Part shown: positions 51,420 through 59,439 of the stretch, one piece after another | Numbering within the stretch: position 1 is the stretch's first letter | Layout: each line of letters begins with the position of its first letter | DNA from: JACKIC01 sp964392305 | Lineage (GTDB): Bacteria > Planctomycetota > UBA1135 > UBA2386 | Assembly (NCBI GenBank): GCA_964392305.1 | Contig: CAYMPV010000006.1 | Location: 168,707 to 232,706, forward strand | Reading direction: 5' to 3' | Length of the DNA: 64,000 bases | Position numbers and translations under genes: made by a program | The notes under the pieces: generated by a model | Seen by the model: only the letters and a program-made list of their open reading frames with translations | Told to the model about the DNA's origin: nothing | Database searches by the model: none

Positions 51420-52919
51420 ATGCCGCACTTCAAACGCATCCTGGTGGCCAATCGCGGCGAGATCGCGCTGCGCGTGATCCGCACCGCCCAGGAGATGGGC
51501 ATCGAGACCGTCGCCGTGTTCTCCGACGCCGACCGCAACGCGTTGCACGTGCGTCGCGCCAGCCGCGCGGTGCACCTGGGCGGCAGCCGCCCGGCCGAGA
51601 GTTACCTCGACGTCGACAAGGTGATCGGCGCGGCCGTGGCTGCTGGCTGCGACGCCCTGCACCCCGGCTACGGCTTCCTGAGCGAGAAGGCCGCGGCCGC
51701 CGAAGCGTGTCAGGCGGCCGGCATCGAGTGGCTCGGGCCGCCGGCGGCAGCGATCGTGGCGATGGGTGACAAGGTGCAGGCGCGCAGGATCGCGATGCAG
51801 GCCGGGGTACCGCTGGTGCCGGGTCTGCAGGAGGACGTCGACGCCGGGCGACTGGTCGCAGCGGCGCGCGAGGTCGGTTATCCGGTGATGCTCAAGGCTG
51901 CGGCGGGCGGCGGCGGCAAGGGCATCCGCATCGTGCGCGAGGAGAAGCAGCTGGTCGAGGCGTTCGAGCTGGCCCGCGCCGAGGCGCGCGGCGCGTTCGG
52001 CGACGATCGTGTCTACCTCGAGAAGTTCGTCACCAGGCCGCGCCACGTCGAGATCCAGGTGATGGCCGACAAGCACGGCAACGTCGTGCACTACGGCGAG
52101 CGCGAGTGCTCGGTGCAGCGTCGTCACCAGAAGCTGGTCGAGGAGTCGCCGTGCGTCGCGTTGACCCCGGCGATCCGCGAACGCATGGGCGCAGCGGCGT
52201 GTGAGCTGGCGCGGTCGGTCGGCTACGTCGGCGCCGGTACGGTCGAGTTCCTGTTCTCGGCGGGCGAGTTCTACTTCCTCGAGATGAACACCCGGCTGCA
52301 GGTCGAGCACCCGGTCACCGAGATGCGGTACGGCGTCGATCTGGTGCGGGAGCAGATCCGGGTCGCCGCCGGCGAGAAGGTGTCGCCGGTCGCCGAGCCG
52401 CGTGGTCACGCGATCGAGGTGCGCGTCAACGCCGAGGATCCCAACACCTACTTTCCGTCGCTCGGGCGGATCTCGCGCATGAACCTGCCGGGTGGTCCAG
52501 GGGTGCGACTGGACAGCGCGCTGTTCCGCGGCCTCGAGGTCACGCCGTACTACGACAGCATGTTGGCCAAGCTGATCGTGCACGGCGAGGACCGCGAACA
52601 GGCGATCGCGCGATGTGAGCGGGCGATCCGCGAGTTGCGCATCGTCGGCGTCGCGACGGCCATGCCGGTCGCGCTGCGGGTGCTGCGCAACGCCGAGTTC
52701 CGCGCTGGCGACTACGACACCGGCATCCTCGAACGCATCGATCGTTCGATCACGCCCGAACGTCGGGAGCTGGCGATGTTGGCCGCGGTGGCGGCCCGTT
52801 TCCTGGTCGCCGAGCGGGCCGGTGCCGGGTCTGCCGTCGCCGGCGGCGAGGCCCGGCAGCAGGTGCCCGTCTGGTCGATGCTGGGCCGCGGCGAACGTCT
52901 GTGGAGGAACCGCTCGTGA
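51420..52919 (+). CDS. Acyl-CoA carboxylase biotin carboxylase subunit
   Basis: The protein has 499 aa and starts MPHFKRILVANRGEIALRVI, the universal biotin carboxylase beginning. The ATP-grasp domain has MLKAAAGGGGKGIRIV, HVEIQVMADKHGNVVH, and FYFLEMNTRLQVEHPVTEM with the catalytic Glu and Arg residues. The enzyme carboxylates biotin on the carrier protein using ATP and bicarbonate. The next gene starts within this one (GTGA overlap), so carboxylase and carrier are made together. Length and order fit the alpha half of a propionyl/acetyl-CoA carboxylase; the nearby pccB and mce favour propionyl-CoA. An upstream start at 51312 was rejected. Confidence 0.95.
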   Translation: MPHFKRILVANRGEIALRVIRTAQEMGIETVAVFSDADRNALHVRRASRAVHLGGSRPAESYLDVDKVIGAAVAAGCDALHPGYGFLSEKAAAAEACQAAGIEWLGPPAAAIVAMGDKVQARRIAMQAGVPLVPGLQEDVDAGRLVAAAREVGYPVMLKAAAGGGGKGIRIVREEKQLVEAFELARAEARGAFGDDRVYLEKFVTRPRHVEIQVMADKHGNVVHYGERECSVQRRHQKLVEESPCVALTPAIRERMGAAACELARSVGYVGAGTVEFLFSAGEFYFLEMNTRLQVEHPVTEMRYGVDLVREQIRVAAGEKVSPVAEPRGHAIEVRVNAEDPNTYFPSLGRISRMNLPGGPGVRLDSALFRGLEVTPYYDSMLAKLIVHGEDREQAIARCERAIRELRIVGVATAMPVALRVLRNAEFRAGDYDTGILERIDRSITPERRELAMLAAVAARFLVAERAGAGSAVAGGEARQQVPVWSMLGRGERLWRNRS

Positions 52920-53416
52920 AGTACTTCGCCGAACTGGATGGCGAGCAGCTTGAGTTCGTGGTGGAACGCCGCGGCGGCAAGCTGACGGCGACCTGTGGCG
53001 ACCGCACCTTCGAGCTGGACCTGTCGTTGGTCGGTGACGGCGCGACCTTCTCGCTGCTCGTCGATGGCCACAGCTACGACGTCGTCGCCGATGTCGAGCG
53101 CGACCAGGTGACCTTGCAGATGGTCGGCGAGCGATTCGCGGTGCGCGTCGAGGACGAGCGTGAACGCGCCGCCCACGCGGTCGCGGGCCACAAGCTCGGC
53201 GGCAAACGTGAGCTGCGGGCGGCGATGCCGGGCATCGTCGTCGACCTCAAGGTCGCCGCTGGTGACGCGGTCGAGGAGGGTCAGACCCTGGTCGTGCTCG
53301 AAGCGATGAAGATGCAGAACCCGCTCTTGGCCGAGGGCGCCGGCAAGGTCGTGAGGGTGTGCTGCAAGAAGGGTGAGGCGGTCGCCGCCGGCGCACTGTT
53401 GCTCGAGATCGAGTAG
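52916..53416 (+). CDS. Biotin carboxyl carrier protein of acyl-CoA carboxylase
   Basis: The protein has 166 aa. The GTG at 52916 overlaps the previous stop and has GGAGGA seven bases upstream. The C-terminal 75 residues are a biotinyl/lipoyl domain with VVLEAMKMQNPL; the Lys in EAMKM receives biotin. The N-terminal half (FSLLVDGHSYDVVADVE) is the beta-rich domain seen in propionyl-CoA carboxylase alpha chains, which binds the carboxyltransferase. It carries CO2 between the biotin carboxylase and the pccB product. An alternative GTG at 52901 would add five residues. Confidence 0.93.
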   Translation: MKYFAELDGEQLEFVVERRGGKLTATCGDRTFELDLSLVGDGATFSLLVDGHSYDVVADVERDQVTLQMVGERFAVRVEDERERAAHAVAGHKLGGKRELRAAMPGIVVDLKVAAGDAVEEGQTLVVLEAMKMQNPLLAEGAGKVVRVCCKKGEAVAAGALLLEIE

Positions 53417-53420
53417 CCGA

Positions 53421-54491
53421 TCAGGACTCTTGCGCAGCTGTGGCCAGCGGGCGGACGGCGAACCGGAGCTGCATTGTGGTGGCCGCGCCACCGGCCAGCG
53501 ACACCGCATGCTCACGCACGTTGGCGGACTCGATGCAGACGAAGGTGCGCCAGTCGTCGGCGGCCATCTGCGCCAGCCTGGCGGTCTTCGCGGGCCAGGG
53601 GTTCCAGACGATCGTCGAGCGCGCGTTCGTGGTCGAGAGGTCGAGTTCGCGGCGCAAAGCGGGCGCCCGCAGCGTGATCGTGTCGGGCACGCCCTGGAAG
53701 ATGCGGTCGGTTTCGGCGGCGAAGCGCAGGGGGGCGCCGCGGTCCCAGCTCGCTGCCGGCGCGGCGGCGTGTTCGCTGCACGGCACGTGCTCGAGGCCGT
53801 GCACGCTGGCTTCGTGCACGTCGCCGACGGGAAGGTATGTGTGCAACGCCTGCTCGAAGCGGATCGGCGCCGGGCCGCGGTTGTGCACGGTCCAGACGAG
53901 GTGCAGGTCGGGGTCGAGCAACACTTGCAGCCGCATGCCGACGGCGTGAGGCCAACCTGGATCGCCGGAGTGTTCGACCTGCAGGCTGACGCCGTGCTCG
54001 GGCTGTTCGCCGCCCTGTTGCCAATCGAGGGTGCGGGCGAAGCCGTGCGCCGGGTGTCCAGCTGCTGGGTGGTCGCCGAACCACGGGAACACCAGCGGGA
54101 TGCCGCCGCGCACGGGTTTGCCGGGCACGAACGTCGCGTTCGTCGCCTGCCACAACAGTTCCTCACCGGCGCGGCACCAGGAGAGCACCTGTGCGCCCTG
54201 CAATGAAACCAGCACCTGATCGTCGTCCCGGCACAGCAGCACCGCGGCGCGGCCGCCGGGGTCGGTGGCGGCTCGTGTCACGACCCGACCCGCTGCGCCG
54301 GCGGCGCAGGCGCGGCACAGGCAAGCGCGGCCACGGGCGTCGACGGGGATCCTGGCGAGGACCTCCGCAGGGATGGCGACGTTCGTGCACCAGCACGGGT
54401 TGGCCGCGGTGGCGTCGCCGGCCGACGCCATGGCGCAGGTGTTGTCGCGGCCGCAGAGCGGGCAGACCTTGGGGTCGACGGACGCTGGCAT
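53421..54491 (-). CDS. Cysteine-rich CWC domain fused to D-hexose-6-phosphate mutarotase-like domain
   Basis: The protein has 356 aa. Residues 8-66 contain CPLCGRDNTCAM, PCWCTNVAIPAEVLARIP and ACLCRACA, matching the cysteine-rich CWC family. After a 20-residue linker the rest is an aldose-1-epimerase fold: GIPLVFPWFGDHP, AHGFARTLDW (catalytic His region), FEQALHTYLPVGD and WRTFVCIESANV (Glu). This matches YeaD-type hexose-6-phosphate mutarotases, which speed alpha/beta exchange of glucose-6-phosphate. No stop or shift separates the parts, so they form one protein. A TACGCT box sits six bases before the ATG, consistent with a leaderless start. Confidence 0.87.
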   Translation of the reverse strand: MPASVDPKVCPLCGRDNTCAMASAGDATAANPCWCTNVAIPAEVLARIPVDARGRACLCRACAAGAAGRVVTRAATDPGGRAAVLLCRDDDQVLVSLQGAQVLSWCRAGEELLWQATNATFVPGKPVRGGIPLVFPWFGDHPAAGHPAHGFARTLDWQQGGEQPEHGVSLQVEHSGDPGWPHAVGMRLQVLLDPDLHLVWTVHNRGPAPIRFEQALHTYLPVGDVHEASVHGLEHVPCSEHAAAPAASWDRGAPLRFAAETDRIFQGVPDTITLRAPALRRELDLSTTNARSTIVWNPWPAKTARLAQMAADDWRTFVCIESANVREHAVSLAGGAATTMQLRFAVRPLATAAQES

Positions 54492-54497
54492 CGCGGC

Positions 54498-54503
54498 AGC
54501 GTA
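54498..54503 (-). promoter_or_regulatory. Putative -10 box (TACGCT) for the CWC-mutarotase gene
   Basis: The minus strand reads GGCTACGCT six bases before the ATG at 54491, the same hexamer and spacing as at the ECF gene (22688). It points to a leaderless transcript. Confidence 0.4.
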
Positions 54504-54518
54504 GCCGCTCGGCCAGGC

Positions 54519-55964
54519 TCAGCCCTTCATCTGCTTGAGCTTGGCGATCGCGCCGAGCACGTTCTTGCCGGAAGTGTTGCGCGCGCCGGTCTGGTAGCCG
54601 GAGGCCGCAGCGTCGCCGGCCGCCGGAGTGGGCGCCGTCGGCGCCGGTCCCGGGCTGGTCCGCGCCGGGGTCGGCGCGGGTGCGGAGGGGGCCGCCGCGG
54701 TCGCCGCGGCCGGAGCGGCCGGAGCGGCGGCGCGGGCGCCGTTGCGCACCGCGGTCTGGATCTGGTGCACCACCGTGGCCACGCCGGCGACCTCGCGGTG
54801 GATCTCCTTGACGGAGCTCTCCAGACCGCCGAGGTTGCCTTCACGCAGCTGGCCGATGCCTTCGAGCAGCCGCGACGCCGCGGTGTCCAAGGCCTTCTGC
54901 AGCTGCGCGGCCACGGCGTTGACCTTCTCGCCCCGCAGCAGTTGCTGCATCTCGTCGTGCGCTTTCTTCGCGGCGTCCTCGAGGCGCACCAGGCTGCGGC
55001 GCACCTCCGTGTCTTCGAGCCGCTGTGCCAGCGCCTGCACGGCGACCTCGATGCGACCGGTCTGCTGTTGCAGCGGTTCGATCGAGACTTCCTTGCCCGG
55101 ATTCCTGGCGAGTTGGTCGATCGCAGCGGCAGTCTTCTGCACGGAACTCAGCACGTGCTTGACGCCTTCGGTGAGCGCCGTGTTGTCGGGAACCGCGGCT
55201 TGCACTGCCTCGATCGCGGCGCGGGTCTCGCTGCCGTTGCCGTCGATGGTCGTGCGCAGCTGGCTGAGGGCCCCGGCCAGCTCGGTGGTCTGGCCGGCAA
55301 TCTCCATCAGCGGCTTGCCGTACATCTTGATGGCCTTGGTCAGGTTGTTGACCTTCTCGTCCTGGCGCTGCAACAGCAGCAGTACGTGCTGCAGTTCTTC
55401 TCCCGCGGCTGGCGCGCGTTCTTCGTGGGCGCGCTGCGCCTCGACGAGTTGCTGCACGTCGGCGCGCAGGGCCGCCGTTTCGGCTGCCGAGCCGCTGCCG
55501 ATGCGTTGCTCGATGCTGGCGACGTGGCGCCGCATCAGGCCGACCGCCAACATCACGGCGCCGACGGTCAGCAGCGTGCCCGGCTGCAGCCCGTAGGTCG
55601 CCAGGCCTGCGGCGACGCCGCTGGCTCCGATACCGACTCCGCCGAGCATGCACGCGAGTCCGGCGACCATCGCCAAGGTGCCGCCGCCGGTGGACGAGCC
55701 GGTGGCTGCATGGGACTCGTCGTGCAACGCGCGCCGCGGCGACGTCTGCGCATCCGCCTCGGGCTCGTAGTCCTCGCCGTCGTCGTAGGACTCACCCTCG
55801 CCGTAGTCGTCGTCACCCTGCAGACCGGCAGTCGCGTCGTCGAGGGCCGATGCCTCGGGCTCGCTGCCGAGCAGCTCCTCGAGCCCCTCGGTGGCTTCGG
55901 TCACTTCGTTGAGGAAGTCGGGCAGCGCGTCGGCTGCGTCGTGCGTTTGGGCCTTGTTCTTCAT
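54519..55964 (-). CDS. Coiled-coil membrane protein of unknown function
   Basis: The protein has 481 aa and starts MKNKAQTHDAADALPDF. The first 95 residues are acidic and disordered (GDDDYGEGESYDDGEDYEPE). Two close hydrophobic segments (about 96-143, GTLAMVAGLACMLGGVGIG and GTLLTVGAVMLAVGLM) form a hairpin. A long helical region (145-410) with heptads follows, resembling methyl-accepting or membrane-scaffold coiled coils but without an MCP signature. An Ala/Pro-rich linker (415-455) and a short basic tail (GKNVLGAIAKLKQMKG) end it. The tail could be a docking peptide. It lies 27 bp upstream of the CWC-mutarotase gene on the same strand and is divergent from ptsI. Confidence 0.65.
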   Translation of the reverse strand: MKNKAQTHDAADALPDFLNEVTEATEGLEELLGSEPEASALDDATAGLQGDDDYGEGESYDDGEDYEPEADAQTSPRRALHDESHAATGSSTGGGTLAMVAGLACMLGGVGIGASGVAAGLATYGLQPGTLLTVGAVMLAVGLMRRHVASIEQRIGSGSAAETAALRADVQQLVEAQRAHEERAPAAGEELQHVLLLLQRQDEKVNNLTKAIKMYGKPLMEIAGQTTELAGALSQLRTTIDGNGSETRAAIEAVQAAVPDNTALTEGVKHVLSSVQKTAAAIDQLARNPGKEVSIEPLQQQTGRIEVAVQALAQRLEDTEVRRSLVRLEDAAKKAHDEMQQLLRGEKVNAVAAQLQKALDTAASRLLEGIGQLREGNLGGLESSVKEIHREVAGVATVVHQIQTAVRNGARAAAPAAPAAATAAAPSAPAPTPARTSPGPAPTAPTPAAGDAAASGYQTGARNTSGKNVLGAIAKLKQMKG

Positions 55965-56067
55965 CGGCGAGCTCGGATTCCCCTCCTGGATCGGCAGGTG
56001 GAGGCCAACAGATGAAGCGCGCGTGTTGCAATGTGCGGCACCGTCCCCGAAAACCTCGTGCCATCGG

Positions 56068-57834
56068 ATGAGCCGCAAACTCAAGGGTATCGCTGCAGCG
56101 CCGGGTGTCGCGATCGCGCCGATCGTGCACTTCCACACCACGCTCGACCACATCCCCACGTGGCAGGTCGGGCCGGATGGTGTGCAGGCCGAAGTGCACC
56201 GGCTGGCCGCCGCCATCGACGAGGTCACCGCGGGGCTGCACTCCTTGCAGCAGGAGCTCGCCAGCTCGATCGCCAAGCAGGACGTGCGCATCTACGACGC
56301 GCAGATGGCGATCCTGCACGATCCGACCTTCAAGCGGGACGTCGAGAACGAGATCGGCACGCACGGCGTCAACCTCGAGGTGGCGCTGCAGCGCGTGATC
56401 GCCCGCTACGAGAACGTGTTCGCGGCGATGGACAGCCCGTCGATGCGCGAACGCGCCGCCGATCTGCGTGACATCGGTCGCCAACTGGTGGTCGCGCTGG
56501 TCGCGACGGAGCGCACCAAGTACACGGCGGATGGGCGCGACTACCTGTTCGCTGCCGAGGAGTTCTTGCCGAGCGACGCCGGCCTGCTCGATCGTGAGCA
56601 CATCCGCGGCATCGTCACCGCGCACGGCGGCAAGTACTCTCACGGCGCGATCCTGGCGCGCTCGCTGGGCATTCCCTCGGTGGTCGGCATCGAGGAGATC
56701 ATGCTGACGACCTCGACGGGCGCACTGGCGATCGTCGACGGGGACGCCGGTGTGGTGGTGCTCGAACCGACGAAGGAGGACCTCGACCACTACGAGCGTC
56801 AGTTGCGCGAGCAGCGCGACATCGAGCGCCGGGTCGCGGAGGTGCGCCTGCAGTCCTCGGTGACGCCGGACGGCACCCACGTGCGACTGTGCGCCAACGT
56901 CGAAGGGGTGCGTGAGCTCGATTCCCTCGAGACCGGCACGATCGCCGGGATCGGCCTGTTCCGCACCGAGTTCGCGTTCATGGAACGCCGCCAGTTCCCG
57001 ACCGAGGACGAGCAGGTGGCGATGTACCGGCGCGCGATGCAGGGTGCTGGCGGCAAGCCCGTGACCTTCCGTACGCTCGACGTCGGCGGCGACAAGCCGC
57101 TCGGCTACTTCCGCATGCCCGAGGAACGCAACCCGGTCCTCGGCTGGCGCGGGCTGCGCCTGTGTCTGGATTGGCCCGACATCCTCTACACGCAGATGCG
57201 GGCGATCCTGCGCGCCAGCTCTCTCGGGCACGCGCGCATCCTGCTGCCGATGGTGACCAGCCGCAGCGAGGTGCTGCGCTGCCGCGAGGTGCTCGACCAG
57301 CTCGTGCAGGACCTGCGTGACACCGGCGTGGCCCACGACGCGGAGATCGAACTCGGCGCGATGGTGGAGGTGCCGGCGCTCGTGCACGTGCTGGACGATC
57401 TGATGCCGGTCGTCGACTTCGTCTCGGTCGGCACCAACGACCTGGTGCAGTACCTGCTGGCGGTCGACCGCGACAACCAGCGCGTGGCCAAGATGTACGA
57501 CCCCTTCCACCCGGGGGTGCTGCGCGTACTGCAGCAGATCGCCGCTGCCGCGGCGGCCGCCGGCAAGCCGGCGTCGGTGTGCGGCGAGATCGCCGGCGAC
57601 CACTGGTTCACGCCGCTGCTGGTCGGGCTCGGTTATCGGGAGCTGTCGATGGCGCCGGTCTTCTTGCCGCGGGTCAAGTTGATGCTGCGCAGCTTCTCGG
57701 CCGACGAGTGCCGCGACCTGGCTGCCCGCGCCGTGTTGATGAAGTCCACGCGCGACGTTCGTCGGCTGGTGCAGGAGGAGATCCAGGTGCGCTGGGAACG
57801 CTTCCTGACCGGTTCGCCCGAGGTGGAGGCGTGA
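56068..57834 (+). CDS. ptsI: Phosphoenolpyruvate-protein phosphotransferase (PTS enzyme I)
   Basis: The protein has 588 aa and starts MSRKLKGIAAAPGVAIAP. His192 in AHGGKYSHGAILARSLGIP is the phosphorylated residue. RTEFAFMERRQFPTEDEQ, TFRTLDVGGDKPL, VSVGTNDLVQYLLAVDRDN and SVCGEIAGD (Cys505) are the PEP-binding core. Enzyme I takes phosphate from PEP to HPr. No HPr or sugar-specific EII gene is nearby, so in this organism it may serve a regulatory PTS. The stop overlaps the next gene by GTGA, coupling it to the SANT-repeat protein. Confidence 0.94.
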   Translation: MSRKLKGIAAAPGVAIAPIVHFHTTLDHIPTWQVGPDGVQAEVHRLAAAIDEVTAGLHSLQQELASSIAKQDVRIYDAQMAILHDPTFKRDVENEIGTHGVNLEVALQRVIARYENVFAAMDSPSMRERAADLRDIGRQLVVALVATERTKYTADGRDYLFAAEEFLPSDAGLLDREHIRGIVTAHGGKYSHGAILARSLGIPSVVGIEEIMLTTSTGALAIVDGDAGVVVLEPTKEDLDHYERQLREQRDIERRVAEVRLQSSVTPDGTHVRLCANVEGVRELDSLETGTIAGIGLFRTEFAFMERRQFPTEDEQVAMYRRAMQGAGGKPVTFRTLDVGGDKPLGYFRMPEERNPVLGWRGLRLCLDWPDILYTQMRAILRASSLGHARILLPMVTSRSEVLRCREVLDQLVQDLRDTGVAHDAEIELGAMVEVPALVHVLDDLMPVVDFVSVGTNDLVQYLLAVDRDNQRVAKMYDPFHPGVLRVLQQIAAAAAAAGKPASVCGEIAGDHWFTPLLVGLGYRELSMAPVFLPRVKLMLRSFSADECRDLAARAVLMKSTRDVRRLVQEEIQVRWERFLTGSPEVEA

Positions 57835-58670
57835 CCGACCGCGGCTTGCGCCGGGGCAACTGGTCCGTCACCGAGCTCGAACGGTTGCGGCAGCTGCTGC
57901 CCAGGCGCGGCGTCGTCGACACCGCCCGGCTGCTGCGGCGTTCGCCCGAGAGCACGGCGCGCAAGGCGCTGATCCTGCTGCGGCAGCCACCGCGGCGCGG
58001 GGCCTGGACCGACAGCGACGACGCTCGCTTGCGCGAAGCCTGGGGGGCGCTCGAACTGCGCCTGCTCGGCCCGATCCTCGGCCGGTCGATCGCAGAGGTG
58101 CAGCGCCGCGTCGCCGAGTTGCGCCGCAACCCGGGCCGCGGCGCCTGGAATCGCGGCGAACTGCAGCGCCTGAAGGACTTCTACGGCACCCGTTCGGACG
58201 AGGATCTCGAGGTGGTGGTCGGTCGAACCCGCGCCGAGATCGCGCGCGTCGCCGCGCAACATTGCCTGGCCAAGGACAAGCGGTTCGTGGCGCAGCGCCT
58301 TTCGGGTCCGGCGCCGCGTGTGGCGCCGGCATCCGGGCGCCGCATGCCGCGCTGGACCGAAGCGGAGATCACCGAGTTGCGCCGCCTCTACGCCGACCTC
58401 GACAACCTCGTGGTGGCGCGGGCCCTGGGGCGCACGGTGACCAGTGTCGCCAACAAGGCCAACCAGCTGGGGCTGCGCAAGAGCCCGAACATGCTCGCCG
58501 AGATCGGTCGCGCCAACGTCGCCCAACGTTACGCCGAGGCCGCCGTCGGTGAGGTGGGGCGCGAGGTGGTCGAAGCGGCGCGCGGACCTGCCCCGGCACA
58601 GTCATCCGAGCCCGGCGTTCAGCATGCGGGGACCCTGCCGATGGGTGCTCGACAGGCGGGCAATCCGTAG
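57831..58670 (+). CDS. Protein with four Myb/SANT-like helix-turn-helix repeats
   Basis: The protein has 279 aa with a GTG start coupled to ptsI (GTGA). Four imperfect repeats of about 43 residues share RGxW[ST]..[ED]...L..L and a C-terminal GR[ST]...V/I core: Trp11 (GNWSVTELERLRQLL), Trp59 (GAWTDSDDARLREAW), Trp106 (GAWNRGELQRLKDFY) and Trp175 (PRWTEAEITELRRLYADLDN). This is the Myb/SANT pattern, in which each repeat is a three-helix HTH that can bind DNA or protein. The C-terminal 65 residues are low-complexity. A DNA-binding regulator is likely, perhaps tied to PTS state; the target is unknown. Confidence 0.78.
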   Translation: MTDRGLRRGNWSVTELERLRQLLPRRGVVDTARLLRRSPESTARKALILLRQPPRRGAWTDSDDARLREAWGALELRLLGPILGRSIAEVQRRVAELRRNPGRGAWNRGELQRLKDFYGTRSDEDLEVVVGRTRAEIARVAAQHCLAKDKRFVAQRLSGPAPRVAPASGRRMPRWTEAEITELRRLYADLDNLVVARALGRTVTSVANKANQLGLRKSPNMLAEIGRANVAQRYAEAAVGEVGREVVEAARGPAPAQSSEPGVQHAGTLPMGARQAGNP

Positions 58671-58690
58671 GCACGGGCAATCCGTAGGCA
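58657..58690. repeat. Perfect 17-bp tandem duplication across the stop codon
   Basis: The 17-base unit at 58657-58673 is repeated exactly at 58674-58690. The SANT gene's TAG stop lies in the first copy. As 17 is not a multiple of three, the second copy is outside the gene. It may be a replication slip. Confidence 0.9.
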
Positions 58691-58781
58691 CCGGCCACGA
58701 CGTCGAGGCCCCTGGGTTGGTCGTGGCCCGCTTGCCCGCGTTGCGGCTGCTGCATCGCGTCCATCGCGGCGTGACCTCGGT

Positions 58782-58793
58782 GGCCGTACGGCC
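58782..58793. promoter_or_regulatory. 12-bp palindrome upstream of the STAS gene
   Basis: GGCCGTACGGCC is a perfect palindrome in the otherwise empty 296-bp spacer before the STAS gene. It could be a dimer-binding operator. The rest of the spacer shows no gene. Confidence 0.3.
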
Positions 58794-58966
58794 CGGTGTC
58801 GCGTCATCCCATCCGGCGGTCCGCGCATCGATTCATCGCCCTTGCCATCGGCCACCCGACGCCGAGACCGAGAAAAGCAGGGGCGACCTCAATTTCCACC
58901 GGTCGCGGGTCGATGAACTGCCGGCGCCTACAGCGGAATCGGGCGCGCGAACCATCGAGGTAAGCC

Positions 58967-59356
58967 ATGGAAATCGTTGGGAAGAAGAGCCAAGGCCTTT
59001 CTGTCACGGCCCTCAAGGACGACAAGACCGTCATCATCTCGTTCAACGACCGCAGCCTGAACTTCTACGTCACGGATGCGCTCAAGGAATCGTTGAAGGA
59101 GACGATCAACGGCAAGATCGAAGAGGGCTTCCAGCACTTCGTGCTGAACCTCGACAACGTCAAGATCATCGACTCCTGCGGTGTGGGATTGATCATCGTG
59201 GCCAACAACGTCACGTCGAGCCGCAGTGCGAAGCTCTACCTGAGCAACATCAAGCCGTTCATCATCAAGATCTTCGAGATCATGCGCATCAGCAAGCACC
59301 TCGCGATCTACGACCGCGAGGACGATGCCCTGTCGGCGATCAAGAGCGCCAAGTAG
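58967..59356 (+). CDS. STAS-domain protein (anti-anti-sigma factor-like)
   Basis: The protein has 129 aa. GAGGTAAGCC before the ATG is a clear Shine-Dalgarno. It is a single STAS domain: FNDRSLNFYVTDALKESLKE, HFVLNLDNVKIIDSCGVG with Asp69-Ser70 at the site phosphorylated in SpoIIAA-type antagonists, and LYLSNIKPFIIKIFEIMRI. Such proteins bind or release anti-sigma kinases depending on Ser phosphorylation. No RsbW-like kinase is adjacent; a two-component pair follows instead. Codon use is visibly less GC-rich than in neighbours. A hairpin separates it from the kinase gene. Confidence 0.88.
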   Translation: MEIVGKKSQGLSVTALKDDKTVIISFNDRSLNFYVTDALKESLKETINGKIEEGFQHFVLNLDNVKIIDSCGVGLIIVANNVTSSRSAKLYLSNIKPFIIKIFEIMRISKHLAIYDREDDALSAIKSAK

Positions 59357-59379
59357 GCGGTTGGCCTGCCGATGGCAGC

Positions 59380-59407
59380 GGGGAGTCGCGGATCCGCGGC
59401 GACGCCC
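59380..59407 (+). terminator. Hairpin between STAS and histidine kinase genes
   Basis: GGGG (59380-59383) and CCCC (59404-59407) enclose a near-perfect stem around CGCGGATCCGCG. It may end part of the STAS transcripts and lower expression of the kinase genes downstream. Confidence 0.45.
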
Positions 59408-59439
59408 CGCAACGTTCCGTTGTCCTGCGCCGGTGAGTG

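Noticed and set aside
55813..57603. 596-codon minus-strand frame opposite ptsI
   Set aside because: Antisense shadow with His/Arg-rich content.
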